Assembly (NCBI GenBank): GCA_037975125.1
Contig: CM075851.1
Coordinates: forward strand, 122,727,063 to 122,791,062
Direction: 5' to 3'
From: Latrodectus hesperus
Lineage: Eukaryota > Arthropoda > Arachnida > Araneae > Theridiidae
Length of the DNA: 64,000 nucleotides
Part shown: in pieces, positions 44,393 through 60,460 of the stretch
Position numbering within the stretch: position 1 is the stretch's first letter
How the letters are laid out: the number at the start of each line of letters is the position of its first letter
Notes under the pieces: generated by a model
Seen by the model: the letters and a program-made list of their open reading frames with translations, nothing else
The model's database searches: none
What the model was told of the DNA's origin: nothing
Position numbers and translations under genes: made by a program

Positions 44393-47300
44393 CTTCTTAA
44401 AAATTGAAATTTATGGATAAAAATTAATTTTTTTAGATACATACAGCTATTATCAGACTTTCATCTCTGTGAACTGGTGGGGCAAAGAAAAACAGAGATC
44501 TTTCATATGGAATAAGTTAAGAAGTCTGCTAATGAACCTGTTTGTATAAAACAGATACAGTGTCCTCATCAGCCACCAGTGCAGTAGAGATGATATTAAA
44601 CCCGACTTATTTGGATACATTCATTTGTACCCTTACCGAATGATTGTAAACAACAGAATGATCCTATGAAATCAATAGCATGCTAAAGATAATATAAATT
44701 TTACCAATAAAATTATCCTTATGTCTTAAGAAATAATTGAAACAAAATGCATGCTTGATAGACAATTCGAGGTAATTTTTAAAGTAAAAAAAAAGGAATG
44801 ACAACATGTCTTAATATGGTTAACAGATGCATCAGAGGGAAACAATTTCGTATGACTGGGTCTGTGTAGTGTATCGTTAAAAATAAACCTCGTTAGAGAT
44901 CTTAGGAGATATGTCAATTTATTCCTTTTTCTTCTCAAAGTTCCTACTATCTTTAAATATCTACAAATATCTCAAATAAAAGATTACCAAGATTAACAGA
45001 TTTTCCTTTTCATTGATAGTGAAGTCAATCAATTCGAAAAATTCTTAATCCTTCCAAATAGAAATCAAATTTTTTTTTCTGGAGCTCAAACCTTATCACA
45101 GAACCAAAAACTAGAAGCAAGATAACTCTTATCATGCCAAGATAAAAGTACCAGAACATAAAAGAACTAAAGATAATGTAAGGGCAGATAAATTGCACTA
45201 CATGAATATTCTATTAATATAAATGGCGCGCAATCCTTTGTTGTGAATATGAAGATCGCAAAGAAAATCATGTTCAAGTGTGGAAAAAACAAGAGTCTAT
45301 TAAAACTTAAATTAATTTCTTTGCAGAAAATCATGTTAAATGTGTGATGCGTGATTAATAAATCATTAGAAAACATTGCTTTTGAAACTTCGAAGTGTTC
45401 AAGATTAAAAATAAAAACAATTCAGGGTTTCATCCCTAGTCCTTGCCATTTCAAGAAAAAGCTTCGTGAGATTAATGAGATAACACATTTCAGTGGAACT
45501 TTGTCAACAGGGCTCCATTTCCAAGAAATGTTATAAGAACAGCACAATATACCGATTACTTTAGTTTTTCTCAATACTAAAATTTGCATCGTAGCTTTTA
45601 CAAGAGAGGTTGTCACATTTAATAAACAGAGTAGGCTACCCAAATAAATGAAGCTAGGAAACATTGCGCCTGGACTATTTGTCCCAAAATGCTATTCCAT
45701 AACAAAGGCATCTAACATCTGATAAACCGAACCAAAAAAAGTAGTACATATACCAACACAAGTGGCTAAAAAAAAGTCTTTGTATTGAAAAATTCGATTA
45801 TTTATTAATCTATTTTCGATTATTTATTAATTTTTATTAATAATTTATTTTATAAGAGAACTTTTTTGGTGCTTTTATTTTTTAGAGTATTTAATTTTCT
45901 AACCACGTTTGCGCTTATACGAATAGAATTTGACTTTACAAAAATAAATAACGAGAAAAGATAATTTATTCCATTACATTATGCTAATACACGTTCCCTT
46001 TGTGACTTACATCGTAAGTAATTAGTATTGAAACGTATAATTCTGATCTATACCTACAAACATTATCAATTTTCCAATTCATTTGAGAAAAATTTTAATT
46101 ATTTTATAAGTTATCGTTAACACTGCTTTTTTTATCATTTATCTTTCTACCTAGTTTTATCATTTGCCTTTTTTATCATTGCCCTTTTTACCTTTTGCCT
46201 TTTTTTATTATTTATCTTTTTTAATGATCGCACAACAATGTATGTAGCTTTAGCAGCCATTAAGCGTACAATTTATAGAAAGAAGAAAGCTTAATAAAAC
46301 GAACAAAATTTGAATTTCGCTAAAATTTATTTGTATTTTACGCTGTTCTTCTGATTCATTGAAGTTTTTCTCATTTTCATAACTTTTAATCTCAACTTTT
46401 CAAGATTTTGTTTCTAACTTCTGCCCTGAGACAGCTACCTCTTACCTGCAACAGTTTTTCAACGTACGGTGACTATAATTAATTCAATAATTTTAGAAAA
46501 TAATTTTTAAATGATAATAAATAAATTTAAATCATTTAAATTATTATAATCATAATAAAGATTTAAAAATTTCTCGCACCAAAACTATTATTGAAGACAC
46601 AAATTAAAATTGCTTATTAGAATTTTATATTTAAAAGATATAATTCTCAAAATACAATTTTGTGTTTAACACAGAATTCAGAAAGAATATTGCAATCCGT
46701 TATTTCAGTTAAATCGGAAAAAATTTTTTTTTAACCATTACATTTAGCAGTATCAAACTTATTGCATTGCTTGAGAAATTAAATGCAGTTTTTGTAGAGA
46801 AGAACTTATAAATTAGAGGAGAATTACTCTATAACTTCACAATAAATAACAAATTAATTAAATATATTGATAACTAACTAAAAGATAAAGTAATTTTTTG
46901 GGGGAGGGATAAAACTCAAATTGAATCATACGTCTTGAGTAAAAATTAATTCAATAAAAAAATTCCTAAAAAATTAAAGCTCGAATGCTCTTGAAAGAAT
47001 TATAGTACCCATATTAAATACAGAATGCTACAAAATTTAACTAATGCATTTTTTTTAAATTAAAGGAATACAAAACTAACAAGCGCATAACAAATACAAT
47101 GGAATATTTTTGATAATTTTCAGCGGAAGCAATTAACGATAAGAGCCTGAAATCAATGACCAACACCATCAAAATTTTAAATAGCGATGATAAATTTTTA
47201 CTCTAAATTTTTTAAGAGCACAATATTGCTTATATTGATGATACTTAATTATTATATGCTGCTGCCATCTCTTGGCAATTTTTCGAAGTTGAATAGTATA

Positions 47301-48471
47301 AGCTTTTTAATACATTATCTCCACGAGCTCAAAAAAGCATATTTTAGAAAATTATGTAATGACCGTTATTACTAGTTAAAAACTAATTTTATATATTATT
47401 TTATAACTGCAATGAGGTGTAAAATAACTAAAAATAGAAATAAGTGCATGTATGCATTCAGAAACTAACAAATATTATTTTTCTATACATGTTTTAATTT
47501 TAATAAAAGTAAACCATAAAATATGTTTGAAATTTTAATTTAATCTTCAGGAATTTTCTACAAAATGATTTTCCAATAATTTTAGTTTCAAGTAAATTAA
47601 ATTAATTTAAAGCATCTAAAAATTCAATAAAAATTTGATTTTAGGATGTTTTGAAGGAAATCCAAGCATCTAAGAAAAAACAAATATCGTGGTAAATAAA
47701 TACTCTAAGAAAGTCAACCATTTTGATGTTATATAATAAAGGTGAATACAGTAAAATATTTAAAATTTACTGCCGATGAGTACATATTTAAATGAATTCA
47801 AGTGAATATGAGATTTAATACGCTAAACATGAAATGAAAATAAAAAAAACTGAATTTGTTATTAAATAAAATACTATTTCTATAAGATTATAATTACAAA
47901 TATAATAATGTAAATGTAACACAAATTAAAAGAAGTGAAAATTACATGCACTGATAAAAAAATCATAGAAATTATCTAGTTATAAAAATGTAAACGAAGA
48001 AAGGCTGATGCATTGTGAAATATAATGATCTGAATAGCATGCCAAAGAAATGGTATCTAAGTTAACTTCAAGACCAATTTTAGTACAAAATCTAAATTCT
48101 TGAACTAAAGACTACAAATATAATAAAATATGAATAGAAATATTAAAATGTCTTCCCTGTACATATAGTTTGTTTCGCTTAATTTATTTTCTCACACAAA
48201 TTTTAGGAGAACAGATTTTTCAGTTACTTTCATTTTGAAAAGCGTCAACTACTATGAAAACATTTTAGGAAAAGATTTATCAGTAGCTTTTATCTCGCTA
48301 TTAAGAAAGGGGTAATTGCGCCATGCTCGAGATAAAATTTAAGAAATAATAAGAAGAACGCAATAGATTCAAATCGCAATGGTATAAAATGTCGTTGAGT
48401 TTTAGTATAGAAAATATTGAAATGAATAGACATAGAAAATATAACTGTCTCGATTTGTTTTCTATGCCTAT
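44393..48471. other. Gene-free stretch
   Basis: No convincing gene. 45360-45720 has plus-strand open frames with exon-like composition (QGFIPSPCHFKKKLREINE) but also stops and no recognisable domain. A pyrimidine-rich repeat lies at 46127-46229. Nothing else seen. Confidence 0.5.
46127..46229. repeat. Degenerate 14-18-bp pyrimidine-rich tandem repeat
   Basis: About six units of the form TTTTTATCATTTGCC with variable T runs. Confidence 0.7.
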
Positions 48472-48687
48472 TGTAGTGTTCAGACATCTTCGCCAGAGGG
48501 CGTGTCGCTCACTCACCTCAGGCGTAAAAATACAAAATAAGAGAGGGAAGAGTAGCGTTCCTCAAATGACGCGTGAGGTCGGTTGTAATTTTTCTGTACA
48601 TCCATTTTTTATAAATATGTTCAATTTTATGTTTAATAAACGGTGTCGTTCAAACAAGCGGACTGTTTATTCATAAGAATCACCACA
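48472..48687 (+). mobile_element. LTR-like segment (candidate solo LTR)
   Basis: A GC-richer 216-bp block starting TGTAGTGTTCAGAC and ending CACCACA (TGT...ACA), with AATAAA at 48635-48640 about 50 bases before the end, the layout seen in the solo LTR at 21505-21755. The flanks (CCTAT and CGAAC) do not match, so either it has no TSD or the borders are wrong. Confidence 0.42.
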
Positions 48688-49222
48688 CGAACCAAAGTTC
48701 TTATATATATAATGGGATATTTTTCTTATGGGATGGGATGTTAATCTGCAACTCCCGATTCCCCATAAAGCTCAAATCAAGTGCTTTCAGTGAAATTACA
48801 CAATGTGCTATAATCTTATAATTAAAGAATGACAAAAAGAAAATTCTAAGAAATAGGATTTTCTATTAAAAGAAAATTTATCTCTCTAACTCACTTTTTT
48901 TTATAAGAGGTGAATTAGTTGCAGGCTCTACTATTATAAGCTGCTATGAATGCAATTACAGGGAATAAAAAAATTAGTGCTAATTTGCTTTGCCGATCCT
49001 TCTAGCTGTACTTTCAACAGTGTTTAATATTCTATCACAGTTTAATAAGTTTTTTGTAGTAAAATTTTATTTATTCAGGTCTTACTCATACTATAATCTT
49101 TCTTATATGAAATCCTTATAATCATTATAAAATGTATTTTCTTCCTTATTACTAAGGTCAGATTCAACGGAATGTTATATTTTCAAAGCTTCCGTAAAAT
49201 ATTTATCATTACGGTATTCTCT

Positions 49223-49261
<39 letters not shown>

Positions 49262-49867
49262 CTTACCGGAAAATTTATCCCCAAATATTTACTTACATGC
49301 AGTAAAATAAAGTCTGTTATCACGTGTATCGAAAATAAAGATCAAACGAGCCTGGATTACAGATATCCATTTTGTCCACAATTAAAGATATCTTTAATAT
49401 AACTATTTCAAGATAACTCTATAATTTCATATATAAATATTATAAATCTCATATAGTTATAATTTTAATTTTATCTAAGGAAATTTTTGGTATTTTATTT
49501 AATGAAAAGTAAGGGCACACTTCTTTTTTAAAAACGTTTCTAAAGTTTTTTTCAAAAAAAAAAAATTTCAGTCTACAAACTTTCTACATATATGTTTAAA
49601 TAATTGAATAAACTATGAAAACCTTTTAAGAATACTTCAAAATTAATATAGTTTGGAAATTTTTGCAGAAAAATTCAAAACTGGAGAGGAAACGAATATA
49701 AGGAAAAGGACTATAATAAGTTATTCTTAAAATTTCGTTTATTTATCCATAAAGTTCTTGTCTAAAAATAATCACTTAAATCTTTTAAAGCATTTATATT
49801 AAAGATTTTTTTATTAACAATAAATTGGTCGCTTCTTTCGTTACAGTTGAGATCTTGAGTACGCCCA
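48688..49867. other. AT-rich stretch with a poly(T) tract
   Basis: No gene. A pure T run of 32 bases is at 49225-49256, which could be the tail of a minus-strand retroposition, though no retroposon body is recognisable next to it. Confidence 0.55.
49225..49256. repeat. Poly(T) tract, 32 nt
   Basis: Uninterrupted T from 49225 to 49256. Confidence 0.97.
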
Positions 49868-50122
49868 TGTATTACGATTCTGATTGGTTTAAAATATTCA
49901 TGACGTCAGATGACGTTTCATCTACGTCACATCGTATTGAGACAGCGTTGTAAATCCGACTTGTCGCCGAATTTGCTGCCTGCCTTCAAATCACATTCTG
50001 CCAGCTGCAGCAAACAAGGCGATGTTCTTCATCGTATGTCTGATAATAGTGTTATTCATTTTCTAAATAAAATGATTTCTTACAGAAGGAGTAAAACTTC
50101 GGTTATAGAATCCATTAACACA
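49868..50122 (+). promoter_or_regulatory. LTR- or promoter-like block with clustered CRE sites
   Basis: Between 49868 (TGTATTACG) and 50122 (TTAACACA) lies a GC-richer 255-bp block. It holds an inverted CCAAT box (ATTGG, 49883-49887), then TGACGTCA (49901-49908), TGACGT (49911-49916) and TACGTCA (49923-49929), and finally AATAAA (50066-50071). CREB/ATF-type sites upstream and a polyadenylation signal ~140 bases later is the layout of an LTR, and the ends are TGT...ACA, but no TSD is evident. It might instead be a promoter, though no gene follows. Confidence 0.45.
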
Positions 50123-51101
50123 TGAATAACAGAACAGCAGAAAAAGTAAAATGAAAAAGATATGTCAAAACAGCCACTTAATGATTAGTTTAAATCAGCA
50201 GGAATGATTTAAATTTTTAAAAATTTCATTAATTAATTGAATTTCAAATAATAATTGCAATTTTATTTAATTTACTTTACTTTTTTTATAGTTCACTGTA
50301 ACTCAAATCTGTTATCGCGTGTATTGAACGGAATTTCAACCAGTAGTAGAAGAACAAATGTAAATCCAAACGGCATACAAATGGCAATTTCGATTTTTGA
50401 TTTTATTCTTAAGACATTCACAATGTTTCATTTGAGAATTTTGATTACAGCGTTTGTAATTAATTTAAACCATAAGTAATGCCGAATTGAACAGACTATA
50501 GAATTGCTTATGACGCGATGTAATTGATTTAAACGAATTAACACTGTTCTAAAACACTGCACACTTTGAGAACAAAAGTCCATGTGGTTCTCTCTCTCTC
50601 TCTCATTCACAATACCCCTTTAAAACGTATCATCTATGGGTAACCATTCAGGCTAAAGGAAAAATATATTTAATATTGGATTCTTCTCTCTTTCTACATT
50701 CCAACAATAAGTAATATTTATTAAAAAAATTACTTATTTTCTTCGATTTTTGAAAGAACTTTGTTTTTGCTTACAGCAATAAACGCATTTACGCATATTA
50801 AGTATTAAGATGCCATTTCGAAATGCGTTAGAACTAAGTTGAAAAGTATGCATCTACTTTAATATTCAATAACTTCATTACAAAGGGAATTTTCAATCCT
50901 TCCAAGCTATGCTCGATTTATTTTTGCTGGTGTATGTACACGGCCATATTTTGAGAAGCAAAACAGTATTTTGAACAAAACTAAATAATAAGTAGTAGAT
51001 ATCCTTATCTTTCTTCTTCTCCTTAGAGTTGGGTTTGTATTATATTGGGCACCTCTACTTTTATCAGCATTTTGTACTATTAACTCCAAACCCAATGTTT
51101 C
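50123..51101. other. Mostly featureless; may include a LINE 3' UTR
   Basis: The part from about 50890 to 51101 follows the stop codon of the minus-strand retrotransposon remnant and could be its 3' untranslated region. No poly(A) or CAA tail is apparent. The rest is AT-rich with a (TC)n run near 50591-50604. Confidence 0.4.
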
Positions 51102-52475
51102 CTAGTTCCAGTTGCTCGGGTCACCCACTTTATTAATAAAGTCCGATAACCCTTTAATGGAGTCTAGGTGTAACTCTCTAGTATGGATGATGCCTAAATA
51201 AGTTAATCTAGGGAGGGCAAGAGTCTCGCATTCGTAAATTATATGCTTGGCCGTTTCCTCTTGCGTATGACATTTCCTGCAGATAGGGTCTTGCTGAAAC
51301 AGTCCCATTTTATGAAGGTGTTTTCTGAAATAGTAGTGCCCAGTTATGAAGCCTACGATTAAACGTATCTTCTGCCTAGAGCATCTTAGAATTTCTGAGG
51401 CAATCCTCGCTGATGATCCACAGATTTTTTAGCGTGGGTTTGACTAGGAGTGTTGAGCCAAGCTTCATACATCTTCCGTTTTTCCCATCTAAGAACATTG
51501 GTTTTTGCGGTCTTCAAATTGATCCCATAAAAAGGTTTTGCACCAATAGGAGCAAAAGACGATCCTTGTTTAGCAAGTTCATCAGCCCTTTCATAACTTT
51601 CTATACCTTTGTGCCCTGGCACCCATACAAAGATCACCTTGTTTCTAGTTGCCAGTTCTGTAAGAAGGTTTCTACATTCCAAAATCATTTTAGATTTGAT
51701 TTCGAAAGAACTGAACGCTTTTAAAGCGGCTTGATTGTCACTAAAAATGAGAACCTGCTTACCGTGGTAGCCCTTCCTCATATTTATTCGCAGACAGTGG
51801 ATAATAGCCAAAACTTCTGCCTGGAAGACCGTAGCGTATTGCCCTAGGCTTACAGATAGGCTGACTCTTGGTGACACGCCACATACTCCCAGTCCTAATA
51901 GGCTGTTTTTCAGTGATCCACATGTGTACCAGATTAGATCTCTTGTTTTAGTTTTGAACATGTTGTTATCCCATTTGTCTCTAGTTGGAAAATTTATTTC
52001 AAATGTCCTTTCAAACATGTATGACTTTTCCATGATGTCTAAAGGCATCAGGAAAGTAGGATTTTGAATTTAACCGGTAATACCCCTGTGCCCTTTGGCA
52101 ACAGGTTGGTCGTACCATTGGTTTTGTAGCTTCATTCTGTATGCAGTCATTCTGACATTGCTGCAGATGAAGATGTCTAAGGAGTCAGATCCAATATAAC
52201 TTCCAATGCTCTGGTTGGTTCGGTGGACATTGCTCCTGTGATACGGAGACAGGCCAGTCTTTGTAGACCTCTTAGTCTGTCAGTCACAGTCTTCTGTTCC
52301 ACCACCTTACGCTACCAGATCATACAGGCATATGTGAGAATGGGCCTGACAATAGCTGTGTACATCCACAACATCAGTTTTATCCTTATCTTTACCAAGT
52401 CACGATTTTTCCTAGAAAGCTGGGTACTTTTCTTCCACTGGAAAAAAACGACCCGCATAACCAGCGAGTTTTAGA
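51102..52475 (-). pseudogene. Non-LTR retrotransposon ORF2 3' part: RT end, RNase H, zinc knuckle
   Basis: Read on the minus strand: 52475-52060 gives the end of a reverse transcriptase (AIVRPILTYACMIW, then DRLRGLQRLACLRITGA), with in-frame stops. 52048-51386 is a 220-codon frame with an RNase H fold: WYTCGSL near residue 41 (where the first catalytic Asp is expected), FQAEVLAI (Glu), FSDNQAALKAF (Asp), and WVPGHKGIESYERADELAKQ (His and last Asp). After a frameshift near 51410 it continues through GFITGHYYFRKHLH to CRKCHTQEETAKHIIYEC (CX2CX8HX4C) and stops at 51102-51104. The order RT, RNase H, Cys-His fits Jockey/I-type LINEs that keep an RNase H. The first Asp reads Cys, there are several stops, and the 5' part is absent, so it is dead. 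Confidence 0.9.
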
Positions 52476-54600
<2,125 letters not shown>

Positions 54601-56330
54601 TTAACTGTCCTCCAAATAGAGGACAGTATGATGATATGCATACAATTAATGCTTTGTTTGTAACTTTATAACTAAGAGTAAAAAAGAAAAAATTACAGTC
54701 TAGAGTTTCCACAACAACCTCTAGACTTATGTATTCTAGGGGGTGTTGGTCTTACTCCCCCATAGATACGTCGCTGCAAAGGTTCCAGAAGTTAGAGGAA
54801 GCATTGGAGCTATTAAATTGTTTTGATTCAAATGAGAGTGATGTTGAAATTGTTGTGTTATCATTGAATGCTAGTGATCCAGCTGATGGAAATGAAGGGG
54901 AAGATAATGAAATGAATACTGATGAGATTGTTGCAAATGACATTCATGTGACTCTGGATATTACAGTTGGAGTTTCAGATAATTGCAAGCATGAAGTGTC
55001 TACATGGTCAAGTGTTTCGAAAACGAAGCGCAGACGAAAAGCTGAAAAACATCAGCTATTTTGGATGAAGACCATAATATGAAGGATGGGAAACACCAGC
55101 TTATCAATTCTAAATGACTTGCTCAAGAATATGGAAACTATTGCATTAAAAGAAAAGTATCCAGTAAAGCTATTTTTAGCATTCATTTATTGGAATAAAG
55201 TATATAATCAAATAATGAAAGAAACTGCGAGATATGCAACCATGTATAAAACGAACACGATGTCTTAACAAGTGCTGATGTCTAGTAATTTTTATTCTAA
55301 CTAGTGATTACTGGTCATATGCTGAAGATCTTGATAGTAATGGTAAATAAAAAATTCCTTTACATCAAACCACTGATACAAACTGAAATCTTTTCACTTC
55401 GTGAACAATGGAACAGTAAGTCAGTATCCGCGGATCAATTTTTAAGGTAAAACTATTATTTGCCATACTGAATAATAATTCTTTGAAGTTCGAACTCCTC
55501 TCAGCAAATCTAAGCATTGATGGAATAGTTATTATGAACTATGGTAGGAATAGTTTATAACAGTTTATCCGAAGAAAACCAATACATTATGAATATAAAT
55601 ATCTATGGAAGTCTGAAGGATACAGCAACTTTTCTCTCTGTAGCAGTAAGAGAGAGAGAGAGAAATCTAATTCAAGAAAGGATACTTTTCTTGGGGCTCA
55701 TGTTGTGCTGAAACTGACAGAGAATATTTAAACTCTTCAAATTACACTTTATATTTTGATAATTTTTGTAAGAAGTTTTGGTGAACAAAGTTATCGGGAA
55801 CCATAACAGATAAGACATGGGTGTACTTTAGAAGAATCTAACTCTGTGCACAAAGAGAAAGAATAAAGGTTACAAAGTTAACATGAAGATTCCTAATTTA
55901 ATAAATTCTTGCAACAAATATATGAAAGAGGGATCACCACGACTTGATGACAGGACTATATGCCGTGAAGATGCGTGGGAAAAAGTTGTATTGGCTGCTA
56001 CTTTTTATTCCTACGCTTGATATGATAGGGGTAAATGCATGGATAATCCTCAAAGCTTTCAACAAGTGATACCCTAACCATGAAGAAGCTTCGAAGATCA
56101 GTAACTGTCTTATCTGTAAAGGACTAGTAACTGAACAAGTAGTTGATCCAGAATCTCATTTGTACCTCCTAGATTAAAAAATCTCACCAAAGATCGTCTT
56201 CTGAAGAGAAAGAAACAGCGCTCTTGTCAAAGAAAGGACTGGAAAGGAACACTGAAGACAAACAGCGGGAAATGTAATAAAATACTTTGTCAAGCTTGCT
56301 TTGGAACTTTTCATCAAATTTAGGGTCATT
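54601..56330 (+). mobile_element. Decayed piggyBac-like transposon
   Basis: TTAA at 54601-54604, the piggyBac target, is followed by CTGTCCTC, six bases, and GAGGACAG (54605-54626), an inverted repeat at the presumed left end. A broken piggyBac-type transposase occupies about 54735-56322. No clean right end is visible; GGGACAG near 56467 might be a relic of it but has no TTAA. Right border is approximate. Confidence 0.65.
54735..56322 (+). pseudogene. piggyBac-type transposase pseudogene
   Basis: The start region (54729-55080) is an acidic N-terminus rich in Asp and Glu (ESDVEIVVLSLNASDPAD, then a basic KTKRRRKAEKHQ), as usual for piggyBac proteins. 55086-55268 reads LLKNMETIALKEKYPVK...YNQIMKETARYA, the helical insertion before the catalytic core. 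Further on, in shifting frames, come LSIDGIVIMNYGRNS near 55510 (the SID motif with the first catalytic Asp; the usual following Glu is Gly), QFIRRKPIHYEYKYLW, GAHVVLKLT near 55697, TLYFDNF near 55745 (second catalytic Asp) and, near 56225, a lysine/arginine-rich tail with KCNKILCQACFGTFH, the C-terminal Cys-rich finger. Many stops and shifts make it non-functional. Confidence 0.8.
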
Positions 56331-57511
<1,181 letters not shown>

Positions 57512-57729
57512 TCATGTCCATAAATTAAGGATAATGCAAATTCAGGCAAAGAAAGAGACAGAAGCAAAACAAATGTGACTTATTTGTAAAGTCTATTTAT
57601 TAAACAAAAGGTAAAGAGAAAAAAGATGCTATATGTATGACATCATTAACAAAAGTTGCGATTTTTGCTTCCTGGAGCAAATTTTAAAAAAAATTTACAA
57701 AAACCAATATAACATGGTTGATTTGATGG

Positions 57730-58841
57730 TTAATACATAGTATGCCCCCCAGACGATGCAATACAATGCCTAGCCATGCTGAGGGCATGCTGAGAATCAA
57801 ATTATCGATCTAATCTTTGAAATATTACACCATTCATCAAGCACTGATCTCTAAAGTTCCGGTAGACATGAGGGGGTTGACGGACTGCAATTCGTCGTCC
57901 AAGCATGTCCCACACATGCTCTATTGGATTCAAGTACGGACAGCATACTCTCCAGTCCATACGGTTTATATACTCTGATTGACATTTGTCTACGATATTT
58001 GCACGGTGAGGACGGGCGTTTTCATCCATAAACAGAAATTCTGAACCCAATCTGATTGACATTTGTCTACTATATTTGCACGGTGAGGACGGGCATTTTC
58101 ATCCATAAGCAGAAATTCTGAACCCAAGGCGCCCCGAAACAAACGTACATGATTGTTCCAGAATGACAACTTATAGATTTGGATTGTCATGATTACATTC
58201 TGAACATGCAGGTTCGTTCTGGAACTCAGAAAAATTCCTCCCCAAACGAGCAATCCTGCATCATTGTAACGGTGTCGTTCAATGGTGTTCTCTTGGAGAT
58301 AACGGGTACCTGGTCCTCTTTATATCAAAATCCGGCTAGAATCAGACAGAAAGCTAAACCTGGACTCGTTGGAAGACATCACACAAGGCTACTGTTGCGG
58401 GTTCCACAATGCATGCTCTCTACTTCAGGCTAATCACAAGCGACTGTGAGTTGTGGTAAGTGGAACACATCTGACAGGCCTACGAGCATATAGTTCGTAA
58501 GCCTGTTAGAGCACCAATGTGCCCTAAGCGTCTGCACATGGTATGCCTTGAAACTGTCGTAGCTGAATAGAGCTGACGAGACAGGTTGATACTGTGCTCC
58601 GTCTGTTTCATTTGGCAGTAACTGCCAAATACCGGTCCTAATTCGGCGTTGTAACTCGGGGACGACCTGTGCTGTAGCGTCTATTCACATTACCATCAAC
58701 TCAGAACCGTTGCCAAATTCTGGAGACGACACTCTGGGGATTTCCAAGTTCCTTGGATACTTTCAGCTTAGTACGTCTACATTCCAGACGGCCGTTAATT
58801 CTACCACCTAAAACATCATCCAAATGCTTCCTTTGTGCCAT
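57730..58841 (-). pseudogene. Tc1-like transposase with internal 77-bp duplication
   Basis: The start is the ATG at 58841 (MAQRKHLDDVLGGR), followed by a helix-turn-helix with VSKELGNPQSVVSRIWQRF, then a stop at 58701. Other frames supply RRYSTGRPRVTTP (GRPR linker), GGIFLSSRTNLHV, the active-site block EFLLMDENARPHRANIVD (second catalytic Asp) and CPYLNPIEHVWDMLGRR (third catalytic residue, Glu). The active-site block occurs twice because of a 77-bp tandem duplication at 57974-58127; 77 is not a multiple of three, so the frame shifts. The end (ARHCIASSGG-like residues near 57760) is in yet another frame. Clearly inactive. Confidence 0.92.
57974..58127 (-). repeat. 77-bp tandem duplication inside the transposase
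   Basis: 57974-58050 and 58051-58127 are identical except for three single-base differences. The unit spans the codons for the MDENARPH catalytic motif. Confidence 0.95.
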
Positions 58842-59000
58842 AACTATGCGGTTAATGCACTGAAAGGCTTTTAAAGCTCTAGTGAGCAATTTTACTTCTT
58901 TGCAATCATTCCTTAAATACCCTTTTCTTACACTCTTGTCATTGTGACGTACTATGGGCGCCATCTGGTGGTTTCTTGTAATTTTCATATTATTCTTCAA

Positions 59001-60460
59001 GAGGTGTGTGATAATTCTACAAGTGGAATTTTTATTTTAGAGTTTTTGTACCATATGAAGTATTTTATATAAATCTATAGTAAAATGTCTCAATAATCAA
59101 TATATCAACAATGTCACCAGACTTTATAAAATATTTTTTAATTGTTCTAAAAATAATTCTAATATAAAAAATAAAACAGTTCTACCTTAAATATCGTCTG
59201 TAAATTAAATAATTTTTACTGTTCATTTTAGTATAAATTTTAAGTTGATCTCTTTTTAAAAGTATTATATGAATTTATAAGATGTTCGAGATTTATAGGA
59301 TGTTTTATAATTTATAAGGTGTTTCAATCGTTCTAAATATAACTCCAACAACAAGATGCATAATTTTCGGAAGTAAAATAAATGATTTTTTACAATATTC
59401 ATTTGAATGTAAATTTATGTGATCTTATTTCAAAATTTATAAGATGCTTCAGATTTATTACATGCTTTAGACTTTATAAGTTTCAATTGTTCTAAAAATA
59501 ATACTAGCCTAATATATTTCTAGCGTTTGTTTTTTGCCTGTAAAATGAATAACTTCTTACTAAGTTCATTTTTATTTGACGCTATTAATTAAGTTTAAAT
59601 GTTAATCAAAAAATTTTGGTACAAATTTTTACAGTAAAATTTTTAGGTTCTTACTTAAAAATGTTATTATTAGGAAATACTCATGTAGGAACAAATTTTA
59701 TTTATGTGAATTTATTTTTTCAAAAATACTAAATAAATTTACTTATTTTAAAAAAATTACATTCTTTTACTTAACTATTTTCAATAAGGGGCATAAATTA
59801 ATTAAATCTCAATGTAAATAAAAAAAACTTTGTTTTGTATTTATTCTTATTCTTCTAACACAAAGAGAATTTGAAAGATTTAATAGTAATAAAATCCTTT
59901 TTGTGTTCCAGAATTACTTGAAATTCAAATTCAAAAACAATTTATAACTCGTTCAAGTTGTAATCAAAATATTTAGGAACTTTTTTGTTGAAATAAAAAA
60001 GCTTTGCTTATTATGCCTATACAAAAGCTTGTGTTTTATGAGCAATATTACTGAATTTTTTTAAAAAAATTTGTCATAAAGTTTAACAATCGATGGAAAC
60101 TTGAAATCTATGTATAAAAAATATTATATTTCACTCTAAAAATTTGCTTTGTAAATAAATATAAGTGATAATTTTTTTATTAATTTTATGTTAAACGAAA
60201 GCAAATAAAACAAGAAATTTAAAGTAAACAAAATAATTCTTTATTTGTATCAAAATAAAATATTTCAGGTACAACTAGAAAACTAAAATTAGTGAACAAA
60301 TATAATTAAAAAATACTATCGAATAATTTAGAATAATGCAAATATATACTAAAAAAGAATAAATGCTATAAATCACATGTTTTTTAAGCATTAAAATATT
60401 TTCTAAGACTTGATTTATTCATCAATAAATTATCAAAAGCAGATATTGTAATATCAAAAA
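59001..60460. other. AT-rich gene-free stretch with decayed repeats
   Basis: No gene. From 59119 to about 59580, three loosely similar units share GACTTTATAA and AATTGTTCTAAAAATAAT, starting near 59119, 59304 and 59469; this looks like an old tandem triplication of about 160-190 bp. Confidence 0.45.

Noticed and set aside
45351..45720. Possible exon (QGFIPSPCHFKKKLREINE).
   Set aside because: Both strands are open in part, stops follow, and no family is recognised.
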